From NCBI RefSeq assembly GCF_024972775.1, contig NZ_CP092282.1, positions 620,001 to 684,000 on the forward strand: a DNA stretch of 64,000 nt. Reading direction: 5' to 3'. This DNA comes from Dehalobacter sp. DCM (GTDB taxonomy: Bacteria; Bacillota; Desulfitobacteriia; Desulfitobacteriales; Syntrophobotulaceae). Numbering within the stretch: position 1 is the first letter of the stretch; each line of letters opens with the position of its first letter. Shown here piece after piece: positions 56,432-64,000 of this stretch. Both the position numbers and the translations under genes were made by a program. The notes under the pieces were generated by a model. The model was not told where the DNA came from. It did no database searches and saw only the letters and a list, made by a program, of their open reading frames with translations.

Positions 56432-57412
56432 TTACAGGTTATAAATATCCGCTTTATATCGGCCTGCATTCTCCTTGAAAAACGCTATTGTCTCAGCCAG
56501 ACCCTCTTTGAGACTGTATTTCGGCACCCAGGCAGTAAGTCTCCTGATTTTCTCATTGGACCCTAAAAGCCTGTTTACCTCGCTTTTTTCCGGACGTAGT
56601 CTGTGCTGGTCACAAATCAGCGTTGCCTTAGGGTTAATCTGATTAATTAACTCCTGGGCCAGCTGACCGATGGAGATCTCTTGCTGGGTCGCAATATTGA
56701 TCTCCTGACCTATGGTTTGATCAGACTTGGCGATGTCAATAAAACCTTGGACAGTATCTTTCACATAAAGAAAATCCCTGGTCGGAGTCAGAGAGCCGAG
56801 TTTTATTTCGGTCTTTCCCGCCAAGAGCTGAGTAATAACAGTCGGAATCACAGCCCTGGCCGATTGGCGCGGTCCATACGTGTTAAACGGCCGGGCGATG
56901 GTAACGGGCAGGTCGAAGCTGCGATAGAAGCTTTCCGCTAATCTGTCGGCCCCAATTTTGGTGGCCGAATACGGAGATTGCCCCTGAAACGGATGTTTCT
57001 CATCGATGGGTACGTACTGGGCCGTGCCATAAACTTCGGACGTGGAGGTCACCAGGACTCTCTTAGTTTTCAGATCTTTAGCGGCCTGCAGCACATTTAA
57101 GGCGCCTTTGATATTCGTATCGACGTAGGAATCAGGAGAATGATAACTAAATGGAATTGCGATTAAAGCCGCAAGATGGAAAACCTCATCCACTCCTCTG
57201 AGCGCTTCTCTTACGCCGTTGGGATCACGGATATCGCCCGCGAATATTTCTATATCCTCTAGGAGTTCTTTGGGGAAGGTATCGAGCCATCCCCAGGTAT
57301 TAAATGAATTATAATAGACAAAAGCCCTCACCTTTTCACCATTTTTGATAAGCTGCTCCACAAGATGACTGCCAATAAAGCCGTCAGCACCGGTAACAAG
57401 AATTTTGTTCAT
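56432..57412 (-). CDS. legB: NDP-GlcNAc 4,6-dehydratase (LegB-like)
   Basis: A 326-residue extended short-chain dehydrogenase. The NAD site is ILVTGADGFIGSHLVEQL, the catalytic triad region is TSTSEVYG and PYSATKIGADRL, and RPFNTYGPRQSARAVIPT is typical of LegB. It makes the 4-keto-6-deoxy intermediate. The ATG at 57412 overlaps the galU stop (ATGA) with GGAGG upstream. Confidence 0.9.
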   Translation of the reverse strand: MNKILVTGADGFIGSHLVEQLIKNGEKVRAFVYYNSFNTWGWLDTFPKELLEDIEIFAGDIRDPNGVREALRGVDEVFHLAALIAIPFSYHSPDSYVDTNIKGALNVLQAAKDLKTKRVLVTSTSEVYGTAQYVPIDEKHPFQGQSPYSATKIGADRLAESFYRSFDLPVTIARPFNTYGPRQSARAVIPTVITQLLAGKTEIKLGSLTPTRDFLYVKDTVQGFIDIAKSDQTIGQEINIATQQEISIGQLAQELINQINPKATLICDQHRLRPEKSEVNRLLGSNEKIRRLTAWVPKYSLKEGLAETIAFFKENAGRYKADIYNL

Positions 57413-58308
57413 AGCAACCTCCATTTCGCCGCTACCGCCTCCGGTATAAGTTCGTGAAGATAATTCGTTAACTCAGCTGACACATCAGCATGGCTTAGGC
57501 CGTACTCAATTGTCGCTTGGATAAAGCCAAATTTGTCTCCGACATCATATCTGCGCCCCTCAAAATCAAAGGCGATAATTTCCCCTACCTTGTTATATTC
57601 GCGCAAACCGTCAGTCAGTTGAATCTCGCCGTTCTTACCGGGTGGAAGGTTTTCCAGAATTCCAAAAATCTGAGGACTTAAAATATAGCGTCCCATAATC
57701 GCTAAACGTGTGGCCGGGGCCTCTTCCGGACGTGGTTTTTCAATCAGATCACGGGACCGGTAGATACGTTCGCCTATTTTTTCTCCGTCCACGATGCCAA
57801 ATCTGGAAACCTGTTCTAAAGGGACTTCATGGACCGCGACAATACTGGATCCATACTGTTCGTAGATACTAATCATTTGTTTCAGACAAGGTATCTGGGC
57901 GTGAATGACGTCATCTCCCAGTAAGACCGCGAAAGGCTCGTTGCCGATAAACTTACTTGCGCAATAGATGGCATGGCCTAAGCCGAGAGCTTCTTTTTGA
58001 CGGACATAAAAAATATTCGCCATCCGTGAAATATCTTGGACTGCCTCCAATAGTTCGTCCTTTTTGGTGTTTCTTAAGAACGTCTCCAGTTCGACGGCGC
58101 GGTCAAAATGGTCTTCTATGGCTCGTTTATTGCGACCGGTAACGATGACAATGTCTTCAATCCCCGATTGAACGGCTTCTTCAACGATAAACTGGATTGT
58201 TGGTTTATCCACAATAGGCAGCATTTCCTTAGGCTGAGCCTTTGTTGCCGGTAAAAAACGCGTGCCAAGTCCTGCTGCCGGAATGATTGCTTTGCGAATT
58301 TTATGCAT
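57409..58308 (-). CDS. galU: UTP-glucose-1-phosphate uridylyltransferase
   Basis: A 299-residue GalU: AIIPAAGLGTRFLPATKAQPKEMLPIVDKP start, IVEEAVQSGIEDIVIVTGRNKRAIEDHFD, FAVLLGDDVI and GKNGEIQLTDGL. It supplies UDP-glucose, probably for the surface glycan. It is the first gene of the minus-strand sugar operon, overlapping legB by 4 nt. A GAGGTAAG lies before the ATG. Confidence 0.94.
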   Translation of the reverse strand: MHKIRKAIIPAAGLGTRFLPATKAQPKEMLPIVDKPTIQFIVEEAVQSGIEDIVIVTGRNKRAIEDHFDRAVELETFLRNTKKDELLEAVQDISRMANIFYVRQKEALGLGHAIYCASKFIGNEPFAVLLGDDVIHAQIPCLKQMISIYEQYGSSIVAVHEVPLEQVSRFGIVDGEKIGERIYRSRDLIEKPRPEEAPATRLAIMGRYILSPQIFGILENLPPGKNGEIQLTDGLREYNKVGEIIAFDFEGRRYDVGDKFGFIQATIEYGLSHADVSAELTNYLHELIPEAVAAKWRLL

Positions 58309-58497
58309 ACTTACCTCTTATTATTTATTATTTTATATAAATTTTATAACGGAAAATCTAAAAATATTACCATTTATAACTTAATCACAGGCCATGGCCG
58401 GTGTGCCGAAGATAAACGTGCCAAAACGCTAAAAACGTAGAAATGACTGGAGCATAACTGATAGGATTCAAGCATTTAATATGGATTTTAATAAAAA

Positions 58498-59164
58498 CAA
58501 GCCCGCTTTGTTGAAACATCCTTCTGAATGAACTTGACTGGGAGCTTGAACGAAGAGGGCACAGAATTGTCCGCTATGCGGACGATATGCTTATCTTCTG
58601 TAAAAGCAAAAGGGCGGCGGAAAGAACACTGGCAAATCTAATCCTGTTCATAGAAAAGAAATTATTCCTCAAAGTCAACCGGGAAAAGACAGAAGTAGCT
58701 ATGTGGGTAAAGTTAAACTCTTAGGTTATGCGTTCTACATTAATAAGAACAATGACGTAGGTCTGCGAGTACACCCCAAAAGCGTTGTAAAGATGAAAGT
58801 GAAGACACGCCAAATAACATCTAGAAGTAACGAAATGGGATACGAGCAGAGAAAGTTAAAACTCAAGCAGTTCATAACCGGTTGGGTCAACTGCTTTAAA
58901 CTTGCGGATATGAAGGCACTGCTGAAAGAAACCGATAAATGGTTACGGAGACGTATCCGGATGGTTATCTGGAAACAGTGGAAAAGGGTAAGAACGCGAT
59001 ATGCGATGCTCAAGAAATTGGGCATTGTTGCGTGGGTAGCATGGAAAGGTGCAAACATAAGAAAAGGTTGCTGGCGTTGTGCCCGTAACCCGATTATTGC
59101 TAAAAGCATTTATTTTTCGGTCAACCTGTTGACTAACAAAATAAAATCATCCATTTTACGATGA
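58498..59164 (+). pseudogene. Group II intron reverse transcriptase/maturase remnant
   Basis: Only the C-terminal half remains. The frame starts around 58498 (SPL..NILLNELDWELERRGH, broken by one TGA), then has the RT active-site YADDM near 58583. A one-base loss near 58690 shifts the frame; the second part begins YVGKVKLLGYAFYIN and continues through the maturase region (KQFITGWVNCF, WRCARNP) to 59161. No domain V/VI intron structure is recognised nearby. The stretch 58309-58497 shows nothing else. Confidence 0.82.
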
Positions 59165-59532
59165 ACCTTCTCGAAAAGCAGACCGCCGCAAAACCAAACG
59201 GGAGCAAATCCCAACGTAATAAAACCGTTTATCGCCAGTGAATCTGTATACTCCCAGGGATAAACGCCAAGAACTTTAAGTAAAATTAGACCGCTGATAT
59301 ACTCAATTCCCCAAATCACCATTAACCAGATGAGTCCCCTCAGAGGCCACCTCCAATGTGAAATCTTATCATGCAAGGGCTCAAGAAATACAGCGGAGCC
59401 ATAGATAAAAAACATCCACAGGTTTGTAAAGCCCATCATCCGAAAATCACCATGAATCAGAGAATTAAGGCCAGTCCATAGGATTTCAAGGCTCCAACCC
59501 ATAAGTCCATAAAAGAAATATCGTCTTAGCAT
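59110..59532 (-). CDS. Putative CmpB-type (ABC transporter type IV-like) membrane protein
   Basis: A 140-residue protein with four predicted membrane helices (RYFFYGLMGWSLEILW, GFTNLWMFFIYGSAVF, GLIWLMVIWGIEYISGLIL, GFITLGFAPVWFCGGLLFE). The pattern fits the CmpB/DUF family of small Firmicute membrane proteins with a conserved GW.EI and WGIEY...G. Its 3' end overlaps the RT remnant on the other strand. The function is unknown. The ribosome site is weak. Confidence 0.65.
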   Translation of the reverse strand: MLRRYFFYGLMGWSLEILWTGLNSLIHGDFRMMGFTNLWMFFIYGSAVFLEPLHDKISHWRWPLRGLIWLMVIWGIEYISGLILLKVLGVYPWEYTDSLAINGFITLGFAPVWFCGGLLFEKVHRKMDDFILLVNRLTEK

Positions 59533-59878
59533 AATCTTAGTTTGTAACAGGAGCAGCGGATTTACTAATAGTAATATCTACCTAAATATCCACATATTGA
59601 AGTAGAGATCCTCCGATACCCATGGCAATATTATTCAGCGCACATGAATAGTTCGGATAATGTACCCAACAGAGCTATTTCTTCTTTACGTACCAATCCA
59701 TGACGGAATCTTCTGTTTGATGCCGGATCGACAGCACGGGCTATGAGTTCCAGGCTTAAGGGTGCAATTGAAAAATCACGACATTCATCCAGAGAATAAA
59801 AACCGGCCTGCATCACCTCAAAAGGATCATGCATAACATCGCCACCGATATAATCCAGAAGAAAAGCAATATAGATAT

Positions 59879-61539
59879 CTGAAGTTTCGCACCCCTCAAA
59901 ACCCTTGTATCTCTAATTTAAAGGTATCCTAATGCCAGTGGTTCCTTCTGATTATTACCGATTAACTGGCATTTTTAAGGGCTATAAGCTGATTACTAAG
60001 AAAAGAATTCTCAAATAGTTCTTTCAAATGTTCATATTCACTGGAATTCCTAAATTCCAAAATGTCCACTAAACCAGACTTGGCGATGCTGGTGATCACC
60101 ACTTGCAGCAAATCATCAAATAATTCCCAGAGCCGCTCCGCTACATTCTTCTCTATGAGTTCGTCCTTGATTTCCGCAAATAATCCTTCTAAGGATTCGT
60201 AGGCGTTTACTCGTCGAAAATAGGCTAGGAGTGTATAGAGGAGATAGCAGGTCGTGATATGGGCAATCTGCGCATCGAAATCCCTCGATTGACAAGTCCC
60301 GAGCTTCAAATGCTGCTTGGCTTCCTTAAAAAAGACTTCGATGGTCCAACGGATACTGTAAATCTCCAACATACTCAATAAACTAAGAGATATATCCGTC
60401 GAGAGGAACAGTCTAAATTTCTTTTGATAGGGAAACCGGCAAAAATACAGTTTGATTTGTCCGATTCCTTCATAATCAACAAGGACTTCGAAATAACGGA
60501 TATTCCGTTTCCTACAGCGTTTTTCGTTTCCCTCACTTTTGAGGACCGATTTTAATTGGCTGGCATTAAGGGAAGTCTCTTTGTAGCGATACTTCCTCGT
60601 ATCTTGCCGAACACCACAGACCAAATGCATCGATTTTTTGTCTAATCCTCGAATCGTTTGAATGAACTCGTAACTGCTGAACCAGCTGTCAACCAGGACA
60701 TATTTAGCCTTAAACCCCTGTTTTACCGCCCGTTTTATCATATCCAGACCGTTCGAAATTTTGCTAACATGGCATTCTCTGATCCGTTTAGCCCCAGCAG
60801 ATTTGGGGTCTCGTTGCTTTTTGAACCGTTCTTTACGGTGCCTTGCCTTTTTTAAGGGCTTTTCCACTTGTAAAGTGAAGTCTATAGGCGTGAGGCTTTT
60901 ACCATCGAAGAAACCAAGGGTTAAATTTTTAAAGCCTAATTTGCTACCTTTCTTCCCTGCAACATGGTCAAACACCTGGGTCATTTGTTCAATTCTTCGA
61001 CCTGTCTTAGCAAGAGTTGTATCATCTAGAATGAAAGCGGACTTTTCATCCACTTCGTTCGTAGGATTAACCAATCGTTGAAACTGTTTGGATATACCGA
61101 TCAGCAATGCTCTCCAAGGCATTTTTTCATTGTTCTTCAGTCGATATATGGAATCTTTCTTCATAGTAGTAACCTTTTGGAAATCGCTTTTATATAACGC
61201 GTGGACACTTTTCAGTAACATTAGGGGCAACATCAACATTAGTGAGAGGATTTCCGCGGAACTGTAACCATCCTGTTTCAGAAAACCAACTTTGCGGCAA
61301 AGCGTTTTAAGCTTGAACGTCTTCATAACTTCACATATAATATTGTTAATCGAATAGCCGTGATTTTGGAGTACGTTTTCAATTTCTTTGACAGGTTTCC
61401 GCATGATAACACCTCATTTTTGGTTGATTTGGAGTAGCATCTTATTATACCAAAAACCTAGTGTTCATGCGGATTTTTATCGTTTTTTCGTCTTATTCTA
61501 AGCCGAATTTTCGGCTGTTTTATGGGTGCGAAACTTCAG
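59879..61539 (-). mobile_element. Complete IS4-family insertion sequence (1661 bp)
   Basis: The ends are perfect 16-bp inverted repeats (CTGAAGTTTCGCACCC at 59879-59894 and its complement at 61524-61539). They are flanked by the 7-bp direct duplication TAGATAT (59872-59878 and 61540-61546). One transposase gene fills it. Intact ends, duplication and frame suggest a recent insertion. Confidence 0.95.
59962..61404 (-). CDS. IS4-family transposase
   Basis: A 480-residue DDE transposase: first Asp in ILDDTTLAKTG (near 135), second in VLVDSWFSS (near 239), and Glu in the Y-(2)-R-(3)-E-(6)-K signature YSIRWTIEVFFKEAK (near 352). The frame is uninterrupted. An RNase H-like fold with long beta-insert is typical of the family. 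It probably remains active. Confidence 0.93.
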   Translation of the reverse strand: MRKPVKEIENVLQNHGYSINNIICEVMKTFKLKTLCRKVGFLKQDGYSSAEILSLMLMLPLMLLKSVHALYKSDFQKVTTMKKDSIYRLKNNEKMPWRALLIGISKQFQRLVNPTNEVDEKSAFILDDTTLAKTGRRIEQMTQVFDHVAGKKGSKLGFKNLTLGFFDGKSLTPIDFTLQVEKPLKKARHRKERFKKQRDPKSAGAKRIRECHVSKISNGLDMIKRAVKQGFKAKYVLVDSWFSSYEFIQTIRGLDKKSMHLVCGVRQDTRKYRYKETSLNASQLKSVLKSEGNEKRCRKRNIRYFEVLVDYEGIGQIKLYFCRFPYQKKFRLFLSTDISLSLLSMLEIYSIRWTIEVFFKEAKQHLKLGTCQSRDFDAQIAHITTCYLLYTLLAYFRRVNAYESLEGLFAEIKDELIEKNVAERLWELFDDLLQVVITSIAKSGLVDILEFRNSSEYEHLKELFENSFLSNQLIALKNAS

Positions 61540-62108
61540 TAGATATCATGCTTGATATTGGGTATATCCTCGGGATAATCTCTTACAGCCAAAATACTAA
61601 CCGGCCGAGTCAATATTCCAGTCTCTTCTCTGACCTCTCTCACGGCAGCATCGGCAATCTTTTCATTTTGTTCGACATAGCCGCCGGGTATCGTCCATCG
61701 TCCCTTGCCGGGGTTATTGGCGCGCTGAATCAGCAAGGCTTTGCCGTCCTTGAGCACAACGCCGCCTACCCCTAATGAGTATTCTCCCCAATGGATATAA
61801 TCGCAGGCCGGACAGGCCTGACGCATTTTGTCTTCGACCATACGCTGTTCTAACTCCGCCGAACAGACAGGGCAATATTTGAATGCGGTATAAAACGACG
61901 GCATGACATGTTCCTTCTTTCTAAGCTTTGCCTAAAAAATTGCGACTATTCATTATTCTATACGGAATACAATCAGAAGCAAATTTTATTTGAATAAAAA
62001 GCAAAATATTTATATTTAATTGAGGTACGAAGGATAAACAATATCTTTGTAGAACTACTAAATAAGGACTATTATCGACTTGATTTTCTACCTATGGGGG
62101 TTTTATTG

Positions 62109-62942
62109 ATGAAAAATGAAAAGGAAAAAGAAATCTGGCTGAATCCTGAGGAACTTCAACAGCTTTTGGAAGGCGGGTTATACTGGAAAGACGTCGCACC
62201 AAAAATGAGCCTGGAGAACACGGATTCCTTTAAGAGACAGTTTAACATAGATAACGGTCCCCAGACTGAAAATCCCACGGCAGAAGAGGCTGTTTATACG
62301 CCTATTTCAGTTACTGCACAGGACGAAGAGGGGGATTCTCTTTTCAAGGACGATGCTGTTTATGAGGAAAACGCCGAAGAGTTAAGAACCATCCTTTTAG
62401 GTGACCGCAATGCTGTAAATGATGAACTGCAGGCGTCATTCATTTCCCAGGCGGCATCCCTAGAAGACGATTTCATTACAACCTTTGGAAATGAGGCTGA
62501 CTTAGAAGACGCCACGGATGAATCTAAGAAGTTTAATAAAAACATGGAATCCGAAGACGATATGGTTTTTAATGATTCTGCCAATGACATTAATCAGTCG
62601 GAAGTAAAAACGGAATTCTTAAACTGGGAAAGTAAAGAGCCCTTAAGCGATAGGTTTGACCAACGGGATATGGAAAAAACGTTGATCATGAGTAATTTAG
62701 CCGATAGTCTGCGGATAGAGGATACTGAAGTGGGAGAGGACGAAAGAAGCAGTTTTTCCAATTTGAACACTCCAAAAAATCAAAGACAGGCAGATTACAA
62801 TACGAATGATTTTGAAGATGAGGATGATGACGATGATCTTCAATATAAAGAAAGAAGTGCTTTTAGCGGATTGCTGGTCATTGGTTTAATCGCTATTGTT
62901 GCTTTAGTAACCTTTGGGCTCTGGTATTTCTTCATATCTTAA
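62109..62942 (+). CDS. Acidic protein with C-terminal membrane anchor
   Basis: A 277-residue protein of no recognised family. The N-terminus has WLNPEELQQLLEGGLYWKDVAPK; the middle is strongly acidic and low-complexity, with a DDDDD stretch near 245. A single C-terminal hydrophobic helix (SGLLVIGLIAIVALVTFGLWYFFIS) ends the protein, as in tail-anchored proteins. The ATG at 62109 follows TGGGGG by 8 nt; a frame starting at 62094 overlaps that site. A terminator follows at 63000. It may be a cytoplasmic-facing adaptor; no function is claimed. Confidence 0.65.
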   Translation: MKNEKEKEIWLNPEELQQLLEGGLYWKDVAPKMSLENTDSFKRQFNIDNGPQTENPTAEEAVYTPISVTAQDEEGDSLFKDDAVYEENAEELRTILLGDRNAVNDELQASFISQAASLEDDFITTFGNEADLEDATDESKKFNKNMESEDDMVFNDSANDINQSEVKTEFLNWESKEPLSDRFDQRDMEKTLIMSNLADSLRIEDTEVGEDERSSFSNLNTPKNQRQADYNTNDFEDEDDDDDLQYKERSAFSGLLVIGLIAIVALVTFGLWYFFIS

Positions 62943-62999
62943 AGAGAAAAGTAACTCAGTTTTCACATTGATGAGCTATTAATTTTCGCCTGTTAACCA

Positions 63000-63036
63000 C
63001 CTGTCCGATAATAGAGATATTTCGGATAGGTTTTTT
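63000..63036 (+). terminator. Intrinsic terminator after acidic membrane protein gene
   Basis: A 9-bp stem (CCTGTCCGA, 63000-63008; TCGGATAGG, 63022-63030) is followed by TTTTTT. It separates the gene at 62109 from the ctsR operon. Confidence 0.75.
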
Positions 63037-63086
63037 CGTATATCAGAAAGTATAAATCTTTTCTAATATATCAAAGTGCAATTGAC

Positions 63087-63151
63087 GGTCATGGATGACC
63101 TAATGCCGCGGACACCATGGACGGTGTAGTAGCGGCAAGGCCATGGATGGC
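63087..63151. repeat. Cluster of three small palindromes with CATGGA cores
   Basis: Three consecutive palindromes occur: GGTCATGGATGACC (63087-63100); a nested one with TGCCGC/GCGGCA ends around ACACC...GGTGT (63104-63137); and GCCATGGATGGC (63140-63151). The last matches the centre of repeat copy C at 42613. It lies 30-100 bp upstream of the ctsR promoter. Confidence 0.7.
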
Positions 63152-63183
63152 ATTGGAGCGAGCGAAAAAATTTATAAAAATAG

Positions 63184-63255
63184 TTTTCAAATCATGAAAA
63201 AAAGGGTAGAATAATATAAAGGTCAGAAAAGGTCATAAAGTCAGTAAAGGTCAAC
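63184..63255 (+). promoter_or_regulatory. ctsR promoter with two tandem CtsR boxes
   Basis: A -35-like TTTTCA (63184-63189) and -10 TAGAAT (63207-63212) are spaced by 17 bp. Downstream, heptad direct repeats GGTCAGA-AAA-GGTCATA (63221-63237) and AGTCAGT-AAA-GGTCAAC (63239-63255) match the CtsR operator pattern twice. The operon should be autorepressed by CtsR. Confidence 0.88.
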
Positions 63256-63276
63256 TTAAAGCGAGGATTGGATGAA

Positions 63277-63750
63277 ATGAGTAATTTGGCAGACCGGATC
63301 GAGGAGTATCTAAAAAAAGTGATCGAACAGACCAATGAAGGATTTATCGTCCTGCAAAGAGGTTATCTTGCCGACTTCTTTTCTTGTGCCCCATCACAAA
63401 TCAACTATGTTCTGACAACACGATTCACAGCGGAACGGGGATACCTTGTCGAAAGCAGAAGGGGTGGCGGAGGCTATCTCCGAATCGTCCGGCTGGGACT
63501 GGATCCTGAAGGCAAATTTCAGAGACTTATGGCTGAACTTATCGGAGACGATCTGTCTCAGGAGAGAGCGAGCAATCTGATTGACCGATTGAAAGAGGAA
63601 GAAATATTTACACAAAGAGAAGCGCTTTTGATTAAAACCATCTTTTCCGACAGGTTATTATCAGGGTTAGTCAATTGCCCTTCACATCTTCGAGCGCGTT
63701 TGATGAAAGAGATACTGGCGAATATGTGTCGGGATGATATTGATGCTTAG
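63277..63750 (+). CDS. ctsR: Transcriptional repressor CtsR
   Basis: A 157-residue class III stress repressor: winged HTH (FIVLQRGYLADFFSCAPSQINYVLTTRFTAERGYLVESRRGGGGYLRIVRL) with the glycine-rich wing and thermosensing loop, then the C-terminal dimer domain. It represses clp and mcs genes at normal temperature and is released by heat or McsB. The ATG at 63277 follows GCGAGG by 10 nt; the TTG at 63268 is too close. It is followed by mcsA. Confidence 0.95.
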   Translation: MSNLADRIEEYLKKVIEQTNEGFIVLQRGYLADFFSCAPSQINYVLTTRFTAERGYLVESRRGGGGYLRIVRLGLDPEGKFQRLMAELIGDDLSQERASNLIDRLKEEEIFTQREALLIKTIFSDRLLSGLVNCPSHLRARLMKEILANMCRDDIDA

Positions 63751-63783
63751 TTTATCCTTTTACATTCGATAGGGGGGGATTGT

Positions 63784-64000
63784 CATGCTTTGTCAAAAGT
63801 GTCATCAGCGTGAGGCTGTTGTCCATTTTACAAAGATAATCAATGGTCAAACATCCGATCTTTATTTATGCCAGGAATGTGCTTATAAGGCACAACCACC
63901 GGCCCAAAACGTTTATCCCAACATGGTCGCTGATTTTTTACAAGCATTGTTTGGGGCAAGTCCTTCACCATTAAATCAAGCTGGTCAGACGGCGGGTGAA
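63784..64000 (+). CDS. mcsA: McsA, partial (3' end outside window)
   Basis: The first 72 codons are seen: MLCQKCHQREAVVHFTKIINGQ, then LYLCQECAY, giving two CxxC zinc motifs of McsA, the activator of the arginine kinase McsB and modulator of CtsR. The gene runs off the right edge. Start ATG after AGGGGGGGA, 33 bp downstream of ctsR; mcsB and clpC are expected to follow. Confidence 0.92.

Larger units (their letters stand above)
59631..61904 (-). pseudogene. Nudix hydrolase gene split by IS4-family insertion
   Basis: The 5' part (61904 to 61540) encodes a zinc-ribbon (CPVCSAELEQRM...CPACDY) and a full Nudix box (GGYVEQNEKI...REVREETGI), ending IKHDIY. The 3' part (59878 to 59631) continues IAFLLDYIGGDV...FEVMQAGFYSL to a stop. 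Removing the IS and one copy of the 7-bp duplication restores a continuous frame of about 200 residues. The 5' fragment now stops at a TGA made by the IS end. It still contains the Nudix box but lacks the C-terminal third. Confidence 0.9.

Noticed and set aside
58498-59164. YADD reverse transcriptase as a retron or diversity-generating retroelement
   Set aside because: The surrounding residues match group II intron maturase ends, the frame is broken and there is no template/variable repeat or msr/msd.
59631-59834. Independent 67-residue gene
   Set aside because: It is the 3' part of the Nudix gene interrupted by the IS4-family element; the frame joins when the IS is removed.

Overview
The window looks like a chromosomal segment of an anaerobic, endospore-forming Firmicute, most likely in or near the Peptococcaceae/Desulfitobacteriaceae (Desulfitobacterium, Dehalobacter, Desulfosporosinus type). 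This is inferred from gene content only: spore coat genes (CotF-like, Mn-catalase, BclA-like collagen protein), ctsR-mcsA, several molybdopterin oxidoreductases with tiny ferredoxin subunits, sigma-54 enhancer-binding activators, and a nif operon with nifI1-nifI2 ahead of nifH. No tRNA, rRNA or CRISPR array was seen.

Layout. (1) 1-1.5 kb: tail of a CheA-like kinase plus a CheY-like receiver. (2) 1.6-9.9 kb, minus strand: a sigma-54 activator gene, a terminator, a sigma-54 promoter (7466-7481), then an operon of two molybdoenzyme large subunits, each followed by its 2x[4Fe-4S] small subunit, ending in a small HTH-like gene. The second large subunit has lost all four cysteines of its N-terminal Fe-S site. 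(3) 10-12.3 kb: DedA, Mn-catalase, CotF-like protein. (4) 12.4-23.7 kb: a complete molybdenum-type nif operon, nifI1-I2-H-D-K-X-fdx-E-N-B-anfO-V, behind a leader hairpin. (5) 23.8-35.7 kb: GNAT, an isolated methenyl-H4MPT cyclohydrolase homologue, carA, a carB-dapF fusion whose DapF part lacks both catalytic cysteines, a PEP/pyruvate-binding protein and a chemoreceptor. (6) 35.9-41 kb: a second sigma-54 activator and a third molybdoenzyme/ferredoxin pair with its own sigma-54 promoter (40992-41007). (7) 41-45 kb: small membrane gene, YlbF-like gene, repeats, an IS630 remnant and the collagen-like spore surface protein. (8) 45-58.3 kb: two glycosyltransferase/TPR-type genes and an amidotransferase set (plus strand), converging on a full legionaminic-acid-type nonulosonate pathway (minus strand). 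(9) 58.5-62 kb: a decayed group II intron RT, and a Nudix gene cut by an intact IS4-family element with 7-bp target duplication. (10) 62-64 kb: an acidic membrane-anchored protein and the start of the ctsR-mcsA stress operon with two tandem CtsR boxes.

Functional links. Two modules pair an AcoR-type activator with a sigma-54-transcribed cytoplasmic molybdoenzyme, suggesting substrate-induced reductive or hydroxyl-transfer chemistry on an unidentified substrate. The nif operon is self-contained for Mo-nitrogenase structure, FeMo-co assembly (nifB, E, N, V, X) and PII-type switch-off (nifI1, I2). The sugar cluster could make an acetamidino-legionaminic acid for surface or flagellar glycans. A family of about 160-bp terminal-inverted-repeat elements recurs at gene 3' ends and in intergenic gaps; in two cases it supplies the stop codon of the upstream gene.
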